A stretch of DNA of 64,000 nucleotides from Bryopsis sp. KO-2023 (Eukaryota > Chlorophyta > Ulvophyceae > Bryopsidales > Bryopsidaceae). This document shows, one piece after another, positions 10,601-20,384 of this stretch; position 1 is the stretch's first letter, and the number at the start of each line of letters is the position of its first letter. A program made the translations under genes and the position numbers. The notes under the pieces are model-generated. The model was not told where the DNA came from. It made no database searches and saw nothing but the letters and a program-made list of their open reading frames with translations. Location: the NCBI GenBank assembly GCA_030272585.1, contig BSYQ01000009.1, positions 1,984,001-2,048,000 of the forward strand. The letters are read 5' to 3'.

Positions 10601-13600
10601 AAAAGAAACAAAAAATTGTAAGTGTTTTTAAAGGGAAAAAAAACTGGAATTGTTTTTGGAGGAAAAAAAAGACTTGAATTGTTTGTGAAAGAAAAAGAAA
10701 CTGTAAGTGTTTGTAAAGGAAAAAAAAGTTTGGATATTTGTTTAAAGGAAATAAAAACTGGAATTTTTTTTGGAGGATAAAAAAACTTGAAGTGTTTGTA
10801 AAAGAAAAATAAACTGTACGTGTTTTAAAAGGAAAAAAAAAACTGGAATTCTTTTTTAAAGGAAAAAAATAACAGGAATTCTTTTTTAAAGGAAAAAAAT
10901 AACAGGAATTCTTTTTTAAAGGAAACAAAGAATGGAATTGTTTTTAAAGGAAACAAAAATGGAATTGTTTTCGAAGGAAAAAAAATTGGAATTCTTTTCA
11001 AAGGAAATAAAAACTAGATATGTTTTTAAAGGAAAAAAAAAACTAGATATGTTTTTAAAGGAAAAAAACAAACTGGAATTCTTTTTAAAGGAAAAAAAGA
11101 ATGGAATTGTTTTGGAAGGAAAAAAAAAACTGGATATGTTTTTAAAGGAAAAAAGAAACTGAAAAAGTTTTTAAAAGAAAAAAAAACTGGATATTTTTTA
11201 ATGCGTACCCTCGATCTTTACGTCTCTTAAGGACCTCGGCAATGGAGGCATAACGCTCCTCCGGACACGGTAAAGGCGTTTCGACACTTCAGGGAAATCA
11301 GGAAGGTGTTGCGCAACTCCGTGTGCGACAGCCTCCTCACGCCCGTCCCGAAAAATTTTGTTAACTACATCACGAAACAAGAAGACCTCAGTTTTTTCCC
11401 CTTCTTCCCTTTGGTTGTTTTTTTCCCCTCGGTTCTTTGGATTTTTTTTAATTATCCTTAACAAAGCCTTTTCCTTAAAAAAAAATCCTGTCCTATTCAG
11501 AATGCCCAATCCAGTTAGTTGCTTGCCATCAGGGTGCCACCGACAGAAACTGTAAGTTTTACTAATATAGGTGGGGGTTGCATTCAAAAAACAAACCACC
11601 TGTCCCCATCTATTTCTAAGAAAACTCTTATTTCACTACAACCACAGAAAAAACCTTACCCTTTCCGAAATCCTGACCATCAATGGATCCCTCGACACCA
11701 ATATGCAAGTGGCTCGACAGTTTTCGTTTGTGCAAGCAAAATACTCCTGCCCTTGCCGGCCTCTGCGTTTCCTTCGAAAAGAAAAACCTTCTTCCATGTT
11801 CAACGACAGTGCCCCCCCTTTCTTTCCTGCGACAAGCTTCGACCCGTCTCCCATGTTTCGCGCTAAGTTTTCAAAGACTCCTGAACGGGAGCGTGTCGGT
11901 GTGGTTAAACCGTCAGTAAAGTCGAGAAAAGGTGTAATGCGAGATCCACGACGTCGTTGGTCGCCGAGTATCTCCTCGAGCTCGTACGAAGCTCAGTTTA
12001 TACTCTAAGGAATGGCTTTCAAGACTGGAGGTTCGTTCGACAAGCCCTTGAAAGAAACGGTTCGACAATACAGGAAGTTCTGATAGGATACTGAAAAAGA
12101 AACAAGTTCGACAGCAGTCTAGAGAAACGGAGAAAGTGAAATGTCAACAGACGAGTAATTTGGTGGAAACAAGCTGGTGCACGAGACCATAGATCTGTTA
12201 CAGGAAACACTTTAAACTCCTCCGTAGACAGCTTCGAGGATGGAAGAGCGTACGTTCCTGATATTTTGTTCGTACCGGAACTTTCAGACGTTCCGTAGTT
12301 TTTATGTTGGGGACAACGACGTCGTTGGTGCCTGGCAGGGTAACGATGCACTCGATTCTTGTGTCAAGGCGGAGAGGAAGGGTTTTTTGAGAGATCTGTA
12401 GTATTATGAGCAGCGATCGAGACGTCGAAAGACTTCAGAGCCAAGCCGCAAGCAAGCGCTACGACGTCGCCATGAACTGTAGCGCCAGAAACTCCTTGCC
12501 GAGGCGGCCGTGAAAAATGCACGTATTTTTGGAGGACACGCTGATGTGGCTGCCCCGATGTCCGACGAGTAGCGGTGGTGGCAGTAGCGCACATGGCAGT
12601 AGCGATTATGGGAGTAGCGATTATGGGAGTAGCGGACATGAGGGGTAATCGATGATAGGATAGCAGGTGAAGTCCGACATAGACTCGGAGCAGAGCAGAA
12701 CGAGAGAGAGGGGGGGGGGGATTGGCGGCAAGGAGGGAGGGTTGGATGTTGATCGGACGTTTCAGAGAGATACATGCACATGCGAGCGCGTATGGGATAG
12801 GAGCGCGCAAAAATGCTTGAAAAAAAAAATGCATTTCGTGGAGGATGTTGCGATTCCATTCGCGATTCGCTGCTAGTCTACTGTTCAAGATCAACGGCGT
12901 TTCATTTTTCTATTTTGGGAAGGAGGATCAATTTCTTTCAACTATTTTCTTAAAAAGAAAAACAGAAACTGTGGCAGCTGACCCCAGTGAATCTTCTACA
13001 TAATGATTTGAATTTGTGGGTGCATGCAGTGGGATGCCAGCGTCCTTCGTCAGCTGGTGGCTAACAGCCTCGGTCCCCGGAGCATAGTGCATAGCGAAAT
13101 GCCAATAAGTCCAATTCATGAGATCGATATGACAGGCTGCCATCTTAGGGGAATCTCTCCTCTGAAGCTGCTGGAGCTGGTCGAATGTTGCCCTAATTTG
13201 GAAGCAATGAAAGTAAGGGAAAGCACTGTTGATGTTAACCAATCAAATCATTGATTGGGTATCTTTTGTCGTTTTGTTGTGTGTGTATTGGCATGTTGAA
13301 AAACTGCAACAAACATCCACAGATGAGCTCCAATTTCTCTTTTTAAAATTGAGACATTTTTGAAAAAACTTTGCCCCGAATTGATCTGTTGAGTTTCAAT
13401 TAAACGAGTTTAACTTTCAGTTTTGACTTTACAAAATTTGAGGGGGGGGCAATGTGTTGTGCAGCTGTCAGGATTGGTCTCCAGTCTTACAGGCACCGAC
13501 TTGTACTTTCACATCAAAGATTTTCTCTACATCACCGAAGTCGTGTGTCTGAGCGCCGGAAGGCTCAAGGTATCGATTCCCACCACATTTCTCTCAAAAT

Positions 13601-14632
13601 TTTGAATCGACCTCAGTTTCGATGAACTTATCATCAGTAACATGTTGCTCTGAACGCACGAAATGGAACATTGACTCGAGAATCAACCGTTTTTGTGTAT
13701 TCAGTTTCCACGTGTTGGCTTTCCTTGAATATCCTGCAATTCTGCATTTTCAAGCATTTGTGTTATTTTTATTCTTATTCTTATTCGATTTTTTTTGGGG
13801 GGGGGGGTGTAAAAACAGTGTTTGGAGATTGACGTGCGTGTCGAGAGTACATGGTCGATGTACGACCAGGCAAAACGCCTCGACCCGAATTCTTGGGACC
13901 AGCTGCTGGAGTGGCTGATTTGGAGGGATCTGGTCGTGGATGTGAAAAGACTGGAAGTAATCAACATGCCTCACTACATGTGGGAGGACATCGAGGGGAT
14001 CGGCGTTTTTCTCATTGAAGAGCCCTCAGTGGCCGAGGAGAGTTTGGAAATCTTGGTGGAGGCGCTGGGCATAAACGAATCGGTGAATCGGGTGGTGTTC
14101 AAGTTGGAAGATGAGGAGCTGGGTGGAAATTCTACGGTGTATTTGAATAGGGTGGATGGGGCCTTGTGTATCGATCAGTCGCCCGTCGCCGAGGCTGCGA
14201 AGGAAACGTCGATCGGGGTTCCTGTGGAAAGGTAGGAAATCTTGAGAAATCTGGAAGAGTCTCTGCATAAATTAGCGTTATATATATATATCTAACATGA
14301 ACAGTTTTTTCGATTTTTTTTTCAATTCTCAAATGTGCCTGTTCGGTGTGGACTTGGGTAATATGGACCCTCTATATATATATATTTATTTATTTTATTT
14401 ATTTATTTTTTTTGGGGGGGGGAGGGGGTCCCTGTTTGCTTCAGATTTGTTTTTGAAGAGCTAGGTGACCACCAAAAAAAAACAGAAAAATTACTCATCA
14501 CTTATTTGCATGTCTTCTGACAGGCTGGGGAACGATGTGGAGCCAGACGAACTGTCGACAAACCCCACATTACTGTCGAGGTTAAAAAAGCTGGGTCTGA
14601 AAACGATCCGCTCAACCCCCCCCAGCAGCTAG
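7619..14632 (+). CDS. F-box protein, leucine-rich C-terminus, with a 5.2 kb first intron
   Basis: Five phase-consistent exons: 7619-7840, 13030-13212, 13465-13569, 13819-14231, 14524-14632 (343 aa). Residues about 22-65 form an F-box (LGDWFWESVFKKI, ARAELVCRKWYEVLR, FFWTSVEL), the module that binds SKP1 in SCF ubiquitin ligases. The rest resembles degenerate leucine-rich repeats (HEIDMTGCHLRGISPLKLL, CCPNLEAMK, RLEVINMPHYMWEDI), the usual substrate-binding part of FBXL proteins. An earlier TTG at 7592 is not needed; ATG 7619 is the first ATG of the frame. Intron 1 (7841-13029) is far larger than the others and holds unrelated coding debris described separately. Its phase-0 ends join the F-box and leucine-rich exons cleanly, so the gene looks intact. 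Substrate unknown. Confidence 0.8.
8013..8082 (+). repeat. Left arm of a ~70 bp inverted repeat
   Basis: Matches the reverse complement of 12558-12627 with about two mismatches. It contains two or three copies of a 15-bp unit, CGCTACTCCCATAAT, followed by CTGCCACCACCGCTACTCGT. The outer flanks of the two arms do not match. Confidence 0.75.
8185..9534 (+). pseudogene. Condensin subunit CAP-D2 fragment (captured or relic exons)
   Basis: Four exon-like segments: about 8185-8430, 8655-8832, 8895-8937 and 9361-9534. The first two join in phase across SPYTR|ARTFGVWTML and continue VIPIDHYVPLAEAGYRHLSD and AVQKAAITLLNS. This is the conserved HEAT-repeat block of CAP-D2 (human NCAPD2 SPYCRSRVLQLF, LAVGRLADKSVLVCKNAIQLL). 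The last segment (GFEFSQLIEKSLAANKQIL) matches the following part of the family. The third exon ends in phase 1, while the fourth is open only in phase 0, so the frame is broken there. A stop lies just upstream of the first segment. The large N- and C-terminal parts are absent. It is therefore a non-functional fragment inside the F-box intron. Confidence 0.7.
10275..11195. repeat. AT-rich minisatellite, unit about 28-33 bp
   Basis: About 900 bp of tandem, imperfect units of the form TGTTTTTAAAGGAAAAAAAA followed by CTGGAAT or CTGTAAG. Units near 10850-10930 are almost identical; those to the left are more diverged. The long minus-strand open frame over it is an artefact of the repeat. Confidence 0.85.
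11205..11878 (-). pseudogene. FLYWCH-type / Mutator-like transposase, N-terminal remnant
   Basis: On the minus strand from about 11878 down: a FLYWCH-like finger (LNMEEGFSFRRKRRGRQG, then EYFACTNENCRATC), an H-P-D motif (RWHPDGKQL), and, at 11205-11385, VSKRLYRVRRSVMPPLPRSL. That last block resembles the region just before the catalytic domain of FLYWCH-bearing Mutator-like transposases (RxxxRxRRxxxPPxPxSL). The finger probably binds the element's own ends. The DDE catalytic domain is missing; the frame runs into the minisatellite at 11200. Splicing between the pieces is not phase-consistent, so it is decayed. A FLYWCH finger is unusual for the green lineage, where MULEs usually carry MuDR/FAR1-type fingers. 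Confidence 0.5.
12558..12627 (-). repeat. Right arm of a ~70 bp inverted repeat
   Basis: Reverse complement of 8013-8082. In one frame on this strand's complement it would encode glycine- and serine-rich repeats (GSSDYGSSDYG), because the 15-bp unit keeps the frame. The rest of the intron up to 13029 shows no recognisable feature. Confidence 0.75.
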
Positions 14633-15664
14633 AATTAATCTTGGTGGAAAAAATGGGGGGGATGACTCCCCAACAAAAAAAAACTGGAAAAAAAAAACAG
14701 AAAGAAAAGAAACCATATCAAACTTGATGTGGTCGGATCTAGATTTTGCTTTTAAAATTTGCCAGCTTTTTTAAAATGTGCGGAGGCAGAAAAAGGGGGA
14801 GAAGAGTTAAGAAAAAAGAAAAACGGGGTTTTTAATTTTTAGAAAACTGTTTGAGGTTCCGCATCGTTTTCTCAAGAAAATTTTATCGATGCATGTTTCT
14901 AAATAGGCGAGTTGATTTTTGCTTGTTCCATTTTTTTTTTTCACGACACGATTAGTCTCTCTCTCTTTTGTTCTTTTTTTTTTTTCTTCACCTTTCGTTT
15001 CGGGGGGTCGCGGTCCCGCACTGTAGAACTTAGCAAATCGATTAGGGAAAAAAAATCAAAAAATTGTCAATTTTCTTTTTTTTTTGGGCAAAATATTGTT
15101 CAGAAAAAGGAGGAGGAAAATCAGGCTTGCACAAAAAATGCGATGAATAAATAATTTTTAACACTGCGGGTGGGAAAAAAATTGCGTGTTTGTTTGACGT
15201 TTTGACTGGTGAATAGTTTTTGTCTTTTTTTTTCTCTTGCCCACTCACCTTGCATGGCCCCCCGTCCCTTTTTTTTCTTTTTTCTTTTTTTTTTCTCCCT
15301 GACCCCTCTTTATAATTGCAAGATTATGAAGGTGAGCAAGCTGCATTCACGACTGGGGTTTTGGAGTGGAAATAGAAAAAAAACAAGAAAAGGGAGGGGG
15401 GGTTGGGAGTTTCCTTAGAAGCTAAAGCGGGCGAACAGATCATTATATATGAAAAAAAAATTGATAAAAAAAACCCAGGTGAGGTGAAACTTGGTCGACG
15501 ATTTGTTTTCCCTACAAATGGATTAGAACATGTCACAGGGATATCCGAAAGAAAAAAAAAAGTCACAGAGAAAAGAAAAGGGGTGGGGGAGAAAAAAAGA
15601 AAAAGAACAACAGTCGAGAAAAATGGATCGAGGAGTACATGACTAATAGATATCCATATTTTAG
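14633..15664. other. Low-complexity intergenic DNA
   Basis: T runs, A runs and short G runs dominate. No exon with both good splice sites and a recognisable protein was seen. Likely the 3' region of the F-box gene and possibly upstream introns of the next, unidentified gene. Confidence 0.4.
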
Positions 15665-17148
15665 CATCAGGATTTCCATGACTAAAATAAATAAGGAAGC
15701 GACGGAGGAATTCCCGAGGCCTGCTTCGATTTTCACCGTTGAATTTGACGGTAATGAACTGTTTTTCTTTTTGCAAAAAAAAAAGATCATGCCTTAATTC
15801 TTGGGGGAACGGGTTGCGGTTTAAAGAACAAAAAAAAAACTCTCACCAGCCGCTAGGGTTATTGGTGTTTGAAAATTTTGACTGGGTGTTTTTTTTGTTT
15901 TTGAAAAAAACAACCCAGTCAATCCACCCGTCTTTTATTCTTTAGTGGAGTCTCCCCCCTCCCTCGTAATTTGATATCATGCGTGTTTTTTTGTTTTTTT
16001 TTTCTTTTTTTTTTTTTTCGCTTTTTCATTCTTCAAATCGAGGTTTTTCAACCATCATTCAATTTCTCAACGCATCAATTTGTTCCACGCCCTTTCTCAT
16101 CGATTTTACCAAAAAAAAAAAATGAAAGAGGAAGTGGAAGTGGGGAAGAAGAAAAAAAAAGTTAGTCAGTACATGCATGATTCTCAAGGGAATATGATTA
16201 AGGTAAAAGAAACGCAGAGGTTGAAAAACAAGAAAAGAAAGAAACACATGTCATGGTTGTTTTTTTTCTTCTCTTTGTTTTTGTAGTGGTATCTTTTTAG
16301 CATCGGGTTTTTCTTTTTGTGTGGGGAGAGAGGGTTGTTTTTACCCTGGGGGTGGAGTTTTTGATATGTTTTTGTGCGTTTTTTTTTCATATATTCCCTT
16401 TTATTTGTTCCTTTGGTTTTGTCAGTGGTAGGGTTGACTCTTATATATAAAAAATGAAATAGGAAACCTAGGCGTATATACAAGGTCATATATTTATTGG
16501 TCGTTTGAGGGGGAATGGCATGTTGTGTGTTTGTTTTTGAGAGGAGGGGGTGGGGAGTTGGGGAAGCTGGACTTCAATAGAAGAAGGGTTGCTTTTTTTT
16601 CGATGCTCAAAACAAATGACAAATTGATGGAAAGGGGGGTTGTTTTTTGTTTTGTTTTTTTTTGGGGAGGGAGAAATCAAATTACCGGGTAGGCTTTTCT
16701 ACCCGGCAATTCTGTGAATGGAACCAGAAAAAAGAAAAAAACGAAAAAAAATCCACAAACAAATAAATCTGAACATCTTTCTTTCAGTTGTATCCTTTGA
16801 AAAGGGAGGGTTAACAAAAAGAAAAAAAAAAGAAGAAGAAATGCATCCATTCCATTAGACGAGGTTTCGTTTTAATTGGGTGTTTTTTTTTTCTTTTTTT
16901 CGTTTTTAGAACCAAAGGGCCGACTGAAAGCTAGTGATGGGAGGGAGGGAGGAAAAAAAAATTGTATTGTATTTCTAGTTTGAAAAAAAAAAAAAGGAAA
17001 AAAAATTATAGCATTTACTTGCATTGTCCGCATCAATGTTTGTGTTCCCTTCTCTGTTTCTTATTTGCAGTCGGAATTCGACTGGAGAATTGCTGGTGCT
17101 TTCTTTGATCGTCAAAGAGACACATTGATTTATTATTTATTCCTGTAA
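15665..17148 (+). CDS. Possible 3' end of an unidentified multi-exon gene
   Basis: Three small segments can be chained in phase. 15665-15750 reads MTKINKEATEEF and PASIFTVEFD, with acceptor TATTTTAG and donor GTAATG. 16162-16202 reads SQYMHDSQGNMIK with donor GTAAAA. 17071-17148 reads SEFDWRIAGAFFDRQR and LIYYLFL, then a stop, after a good TTATTTGCAG acceptor. The middle exon's acceptor (AAAAAAAG) is poor. I do not recognise the protein. Upstream exons would lie in 14633-15664. The whole chain could be coincidence in low-complexity DNA. Confidence 0.25.
15878..15922. repeat. Inverted repeat, 10-bp stem extended by T/A runs
   Basis: TTGACTGGGT at 15878-15887 and ACCCAGTCAA at 15913-15922. The spacer is a T run followed by an A run, so the stem could extend. 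Intronic or intergenic; role unknown. Confidence 0.55.
16685..16706. repeat. Short GC-rich hairpin
   Basis: CCGGGTAG, loop GCTTTT, CTACCCGG: a perfect 8-bp stem standing in A/T-rich DNA. Confidence 0.5.
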
Positions 17149-18339
17149 ATAATGATGAAATAATAAAAGGAAAAAAAAGAAGGATGGAAAATCAAATATA
17201 TCACAAAAAAAAAGTGCAAGAATTGCTGAATATGCGTATTTTTCGGGTTTCTGGTTGGAGAGTGAAAGAAGACCGTCCCTTTATTTCTTTCAGATTTTTT
17301 TTGGATTTCGGGGGTGGTTTTGCAGGTAAATCAATCAAGATCCACAGTGGTAACCTGGAGAAACTTGATTAACTATGCAGGCCCCCAACCTTGATATATT
17401 TTGTTCTGTGCCACTCTTTCTTTCCTCCAACGTATTAAAATCTACTGCCATTTCTGATTCAAAAAAAAAAAAAAAGAGAGGCAAGCGAGAAGAGAGGCCT
17501 TGGAAAAGAGAAGAGAAATATTCCTCGTTCCAGCACACCAGATTAAAGAATGTTTGGAATTCTGATACTTGTGGGAATCTTTTTTGGCACATGTTTGCAG
17601 ATAACTCCTTTATGTGGTAAAAAAAAAGTGAAACAAATAATAAATAAGCAAAATAAAAATAGTAAGCTTGCTTTCTTTGAAAATGGTTGGGAGGGGTGCA
17701 GCCCAACCTTAGCAAACTCAAAAAACCCAGCACCCCACCAGACTGGATTTGCAAAAAAACGCCCCAAACGAACGCAATCATGGATGAGACATTTGATGGC
17801 GTCAGACCTCCGTCAGTCCATCGTGGTTTTCCCCCAACGCTGTTGCCCAGCAGGAATTCTTTCGAACACAAAATGGTATATGGGGAGTCTCGAACCCAAC
17901 CTGTTTTTTGTCTGACCTTCGACACGCCCACGCATCCCGACGATTTTCCAAATATTGTCGTCGACCATCCACAAGCGTTCGAATGTCGGGAGCGCACGTG
18001 ACGACGCATCCTCCGCTCGATAGAGCCACCACGCCTTCACCTGGAATCAGACCTGGGTACCACAGACTCGGATTTCTTTCTTTGCACAGAGGTGGGGTAG
18101 GGGGGGGGTTCGAATGTTTCGATGGCTTTTCCGGTTTGAATTTCCTTTCCGGAAGTCGGATTTTCGGTAACTGAACGTCGAAGGGCAAACGAAAACCCCT
18201 GAGAGGTTGTCGAACGTTTGCGGCAGGTTCAAGATCGAGGACACGATTGCATGTGGATTTTCCGCGATCGGCGCGTGGGGATATCGGTGCGTCGCAAGCG
18301 TCCACTTCGGGAAATGAGGAGGGTTGGGCTGAGGCGGGC
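17149..18339. other. Upstream region of the UbiA gene
   Basis: 17149-17680 is A/T-rich. From about 17780 the composition turns exon-like, and two plus-strand frames stay open (ATG at 17780 and 17982). One frame open from about 18179 runs in phase into the first UbiA exon (RSRTRLHVDFPRSARG and onward). It could be part of a basic organelle-targeting peptide whose start codon lies in this stretch. Confidence 0.35.
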
Positions 18340-19724
18340 ATGGAGCAGCCACTCGTCGGGCTCGTCAACGAAACGAGAAACAAAAAAGAGGTGCCAGGAT
18401 GACTGTACGTGGTATTGAATTCGAATTCTGGATTGTGGAATTCGAGAACGAATTCGAAGTTGAAAAAAAAACAACTGAACAATCGAACAAAAATACATGC
18501 GAAGATGCTGCATCAGCAAAAAAAACTGAAATGAAAAGCCTGAAGAACTGGTGCAGATATGAATTCACCAGGTCCTTCCATGATCCCCCTGAAAAAGTGA
18601 ATTCTGGAAGGGTCATATTGTTTGAAGATGTGATCATGAGAGTTGAAGTTTTTTATGCTGATTGAATTTGAATGCGATGATTGTCAGGCTTACAAGGAAA
18701 TCGCACGCATCCACAACTTGATCCCCTCGTGTCTACTTGTGCTTCTTGGTGCCTGGGTAGGTTTTTGGAAAAAACCATGGAAAAAGAAAGTGTCTTACAA
18801 GAAAAACGATGTTGTGTATACCACACAGGTATTATAGTTTTGGTCGGATCCCCCTGGCCTGGGCTCAGTCGTTGATTTACCCCAATCTCCTGAAGTGAAG
18901 TTTTTGCTCGATGATCTGGTGTCCTTTTCTGTGCTGTGTGGGGTCTTTTCCTTGTTTAAGAAAACATTCTTTTTTCCACACAACCCTTCAGGAAGCATTT
19001 TGAATGTTTGAACAAATGCACATCAAAGACCTCTGTCTCTCGTTCGTACGTGAATGGGCTGCATGACCTCCAGCCTCGAAAATAAACACAAAAACAAACT
19101 TTGACAAGGGCTAAAAACCGAGAAAAATCGAATAAGCAGGTGTTTGTTTTGTTTTTCTTCCGACACAGGCATCTGGGCGTTCCTTTGCTGGATTTGGCAA
19201 CTGGACCTTGTGGGTGATGTCCTTGGTGTCGGGCGGGGTGGCTCTAGCATCCGTCATGATCAACGATTATTTCGATTTCATCAGCGGAGTGGACAAGATC
19301 AATTCCCCCAACAAGCCTTTGCCCAGCGGCCTGATCCAACCAGACATTGCCCTGCTTTTGACATTGATATTATACGTGTCTGTCCTGGTGGCAGGGTGTG
19401 TCATGGAGCCACCCTTGCTCAGGCAGATCATTGCAGCCTCGGTGGCCAGCACTTTGTTCTACACACCTCTGTTGAAAGGAGTGACGCTGGTCAAGAATAT
19501 GGTGGTAGCGTTCGTTATTGCAGCTGCACCGGCCTCCGGTGCCCTCGGTGTTGGGATGGTGAGTTTTTTCTGGCTTTTTTCTTCTTTTTTCTTGAATATC
19601 CTGCATGGGAGGTGGAAAGCCTCACATAGCCCGTCCGCATCTAAATAAGTGACATGAGAAGGCGAAAAATGGTTTTATTCTACAAATAAATCGTAAAGTG
19701 GTTGCAGCCACCTCTACTGAACAT

Positions 19725-19815
<91 letters not shown>

Positions 19816-20384
19816 TTTTATTTTATTTTATTTTATTTTATTTTATTTATTTATTATTTTTTGAAGCTGTGTCTCTCCAACCTGGCTGCAATTGCACATC
19901 TGTGTGCAGACATTTTCACGTCATTAACCTAGAAACGGTGCTGTCTATTTTCTTTGCCCAGGGACTCGAGGGTGTCCGTAGAATCGCCCCCCTTTGCACA
20001 TTCATATTCTGCGCCATCATGGCCCGTGAAATCATGATGGACATCAACGACACCAAAGGGGATGGTGACAGCGGAATCAACACCGTCCCAGTCAGGTTTG
20101 GTAAAAAAACAGCCCTTTTTATGGCAGCCATCAGTTGGACTGTGGGAATGGGCTACGCCATGGTGCATCTATGGAACGGAGCCACCGTTTATTTTGGAAC
20201 CACCATCGGCGATCGATTGGCCAAAGGGGCTGTGTTAGGCCTGTTTATGATTTCGCAACCGGTCTACTGGGGGATGTTGAAGAGTCTGACTTCGGGTTTC
20301 GACACGGATACTGTGGCAGGGGTGGTCAGAGACTCGATGGTGGCAGTCGGTAACAGTTTGTTGGTGCTGACCATTCTAGTGTGA
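18340..20384 (+). CDS. UbiA-family prenyltransferase
   Basis: Integral membrane enzyme of the family that attaches isoprenoid chains to acceptor rings (ubiquinone, plastoquinone, tocopherol, chlorophyll and related pathways). Phase-consistent exons: 18340-18390, 18688-18756, 19169-19558, 19962-20384 (about 310 aa from ATG 18340). Both aspartate-rich motifs are present: NDYFDFISGVDKINSPNK (exon 3) and REIMMDINDTKGDGDSG (exon 4). They bind Mg-diphosphate. Hydrophobic helices follow (LLLTLILYVSVLVAGCV, GLFMISQPVYWGML). The first exon is weak (donor GTGCCA), and an upstream frame from about 18179 could supply a basic transit peptide, so the true start may be further left. The second motif differs from chlorophyll synthase and COQ2. 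I cannot assign the substrate. Confidence 0.82.
19723..19858. repeat. TTTA microsatellite
   Basis: About 25 uninterrupted ATTT/TTTA units, then several TTTTA units, inside the last intron of the UbiA gene. Confidence 0.95.

Larger units (their letters stand above)
8013..12627. mobile_element. Composite insertion in intron 1 of the F-box gene, bounded by an inverted repeat
   Basis: Between two ~70 bp near-identical inverted copies (8013-8082 and 12558-12627) lie, in order: broken exons of condensin CAP-D2 on the plus strand, an AT-rich minisatellite, and a FLYWCH/Mutator-like transposase N-terminus on the minus strand. Inverted ends plus a transposase remnant plus a captured host gene fragment is the layout of a Pack-MULE-type element. 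Against this: the repeat is short for Mutator termini, it contains a 15-bp internal periodicity, and I found no target-site duplication. Step-wise insertions or a misassembly could also produce it. Confidence 0.45.

Noticed and set aside
10314..10928. 204-codon minus-strand open frame, phenylalanine- and leucine-rich
   Set aside because: It is the translation of the 28-33 bp AT minisatellite; the period and A runs explain the whole sequence.
12481..12570. Plus-strand exon-like segment (QKLLAEAAVKNARIFGG) ending in a stop at the right repeat arm
   Set aside because: Acceptor is possible but no upstream partner or family was found; could be part of the insertion debris.
17335..18482. Two long minus-strand open frames over the UbiA upstream region
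   Set aside because: They overlap sequence better explained as UbiA 5' exon or transit peptide on the plus strand and contain no recognisable motif.
19698..20384. Long open frame that includes (LFIY)n in front of the UbiA C-terminus
   Set aside because: The first part is the translated TTTA microsatellite in an intron. The real exon starts at 19962 after TTTGCCCAG.
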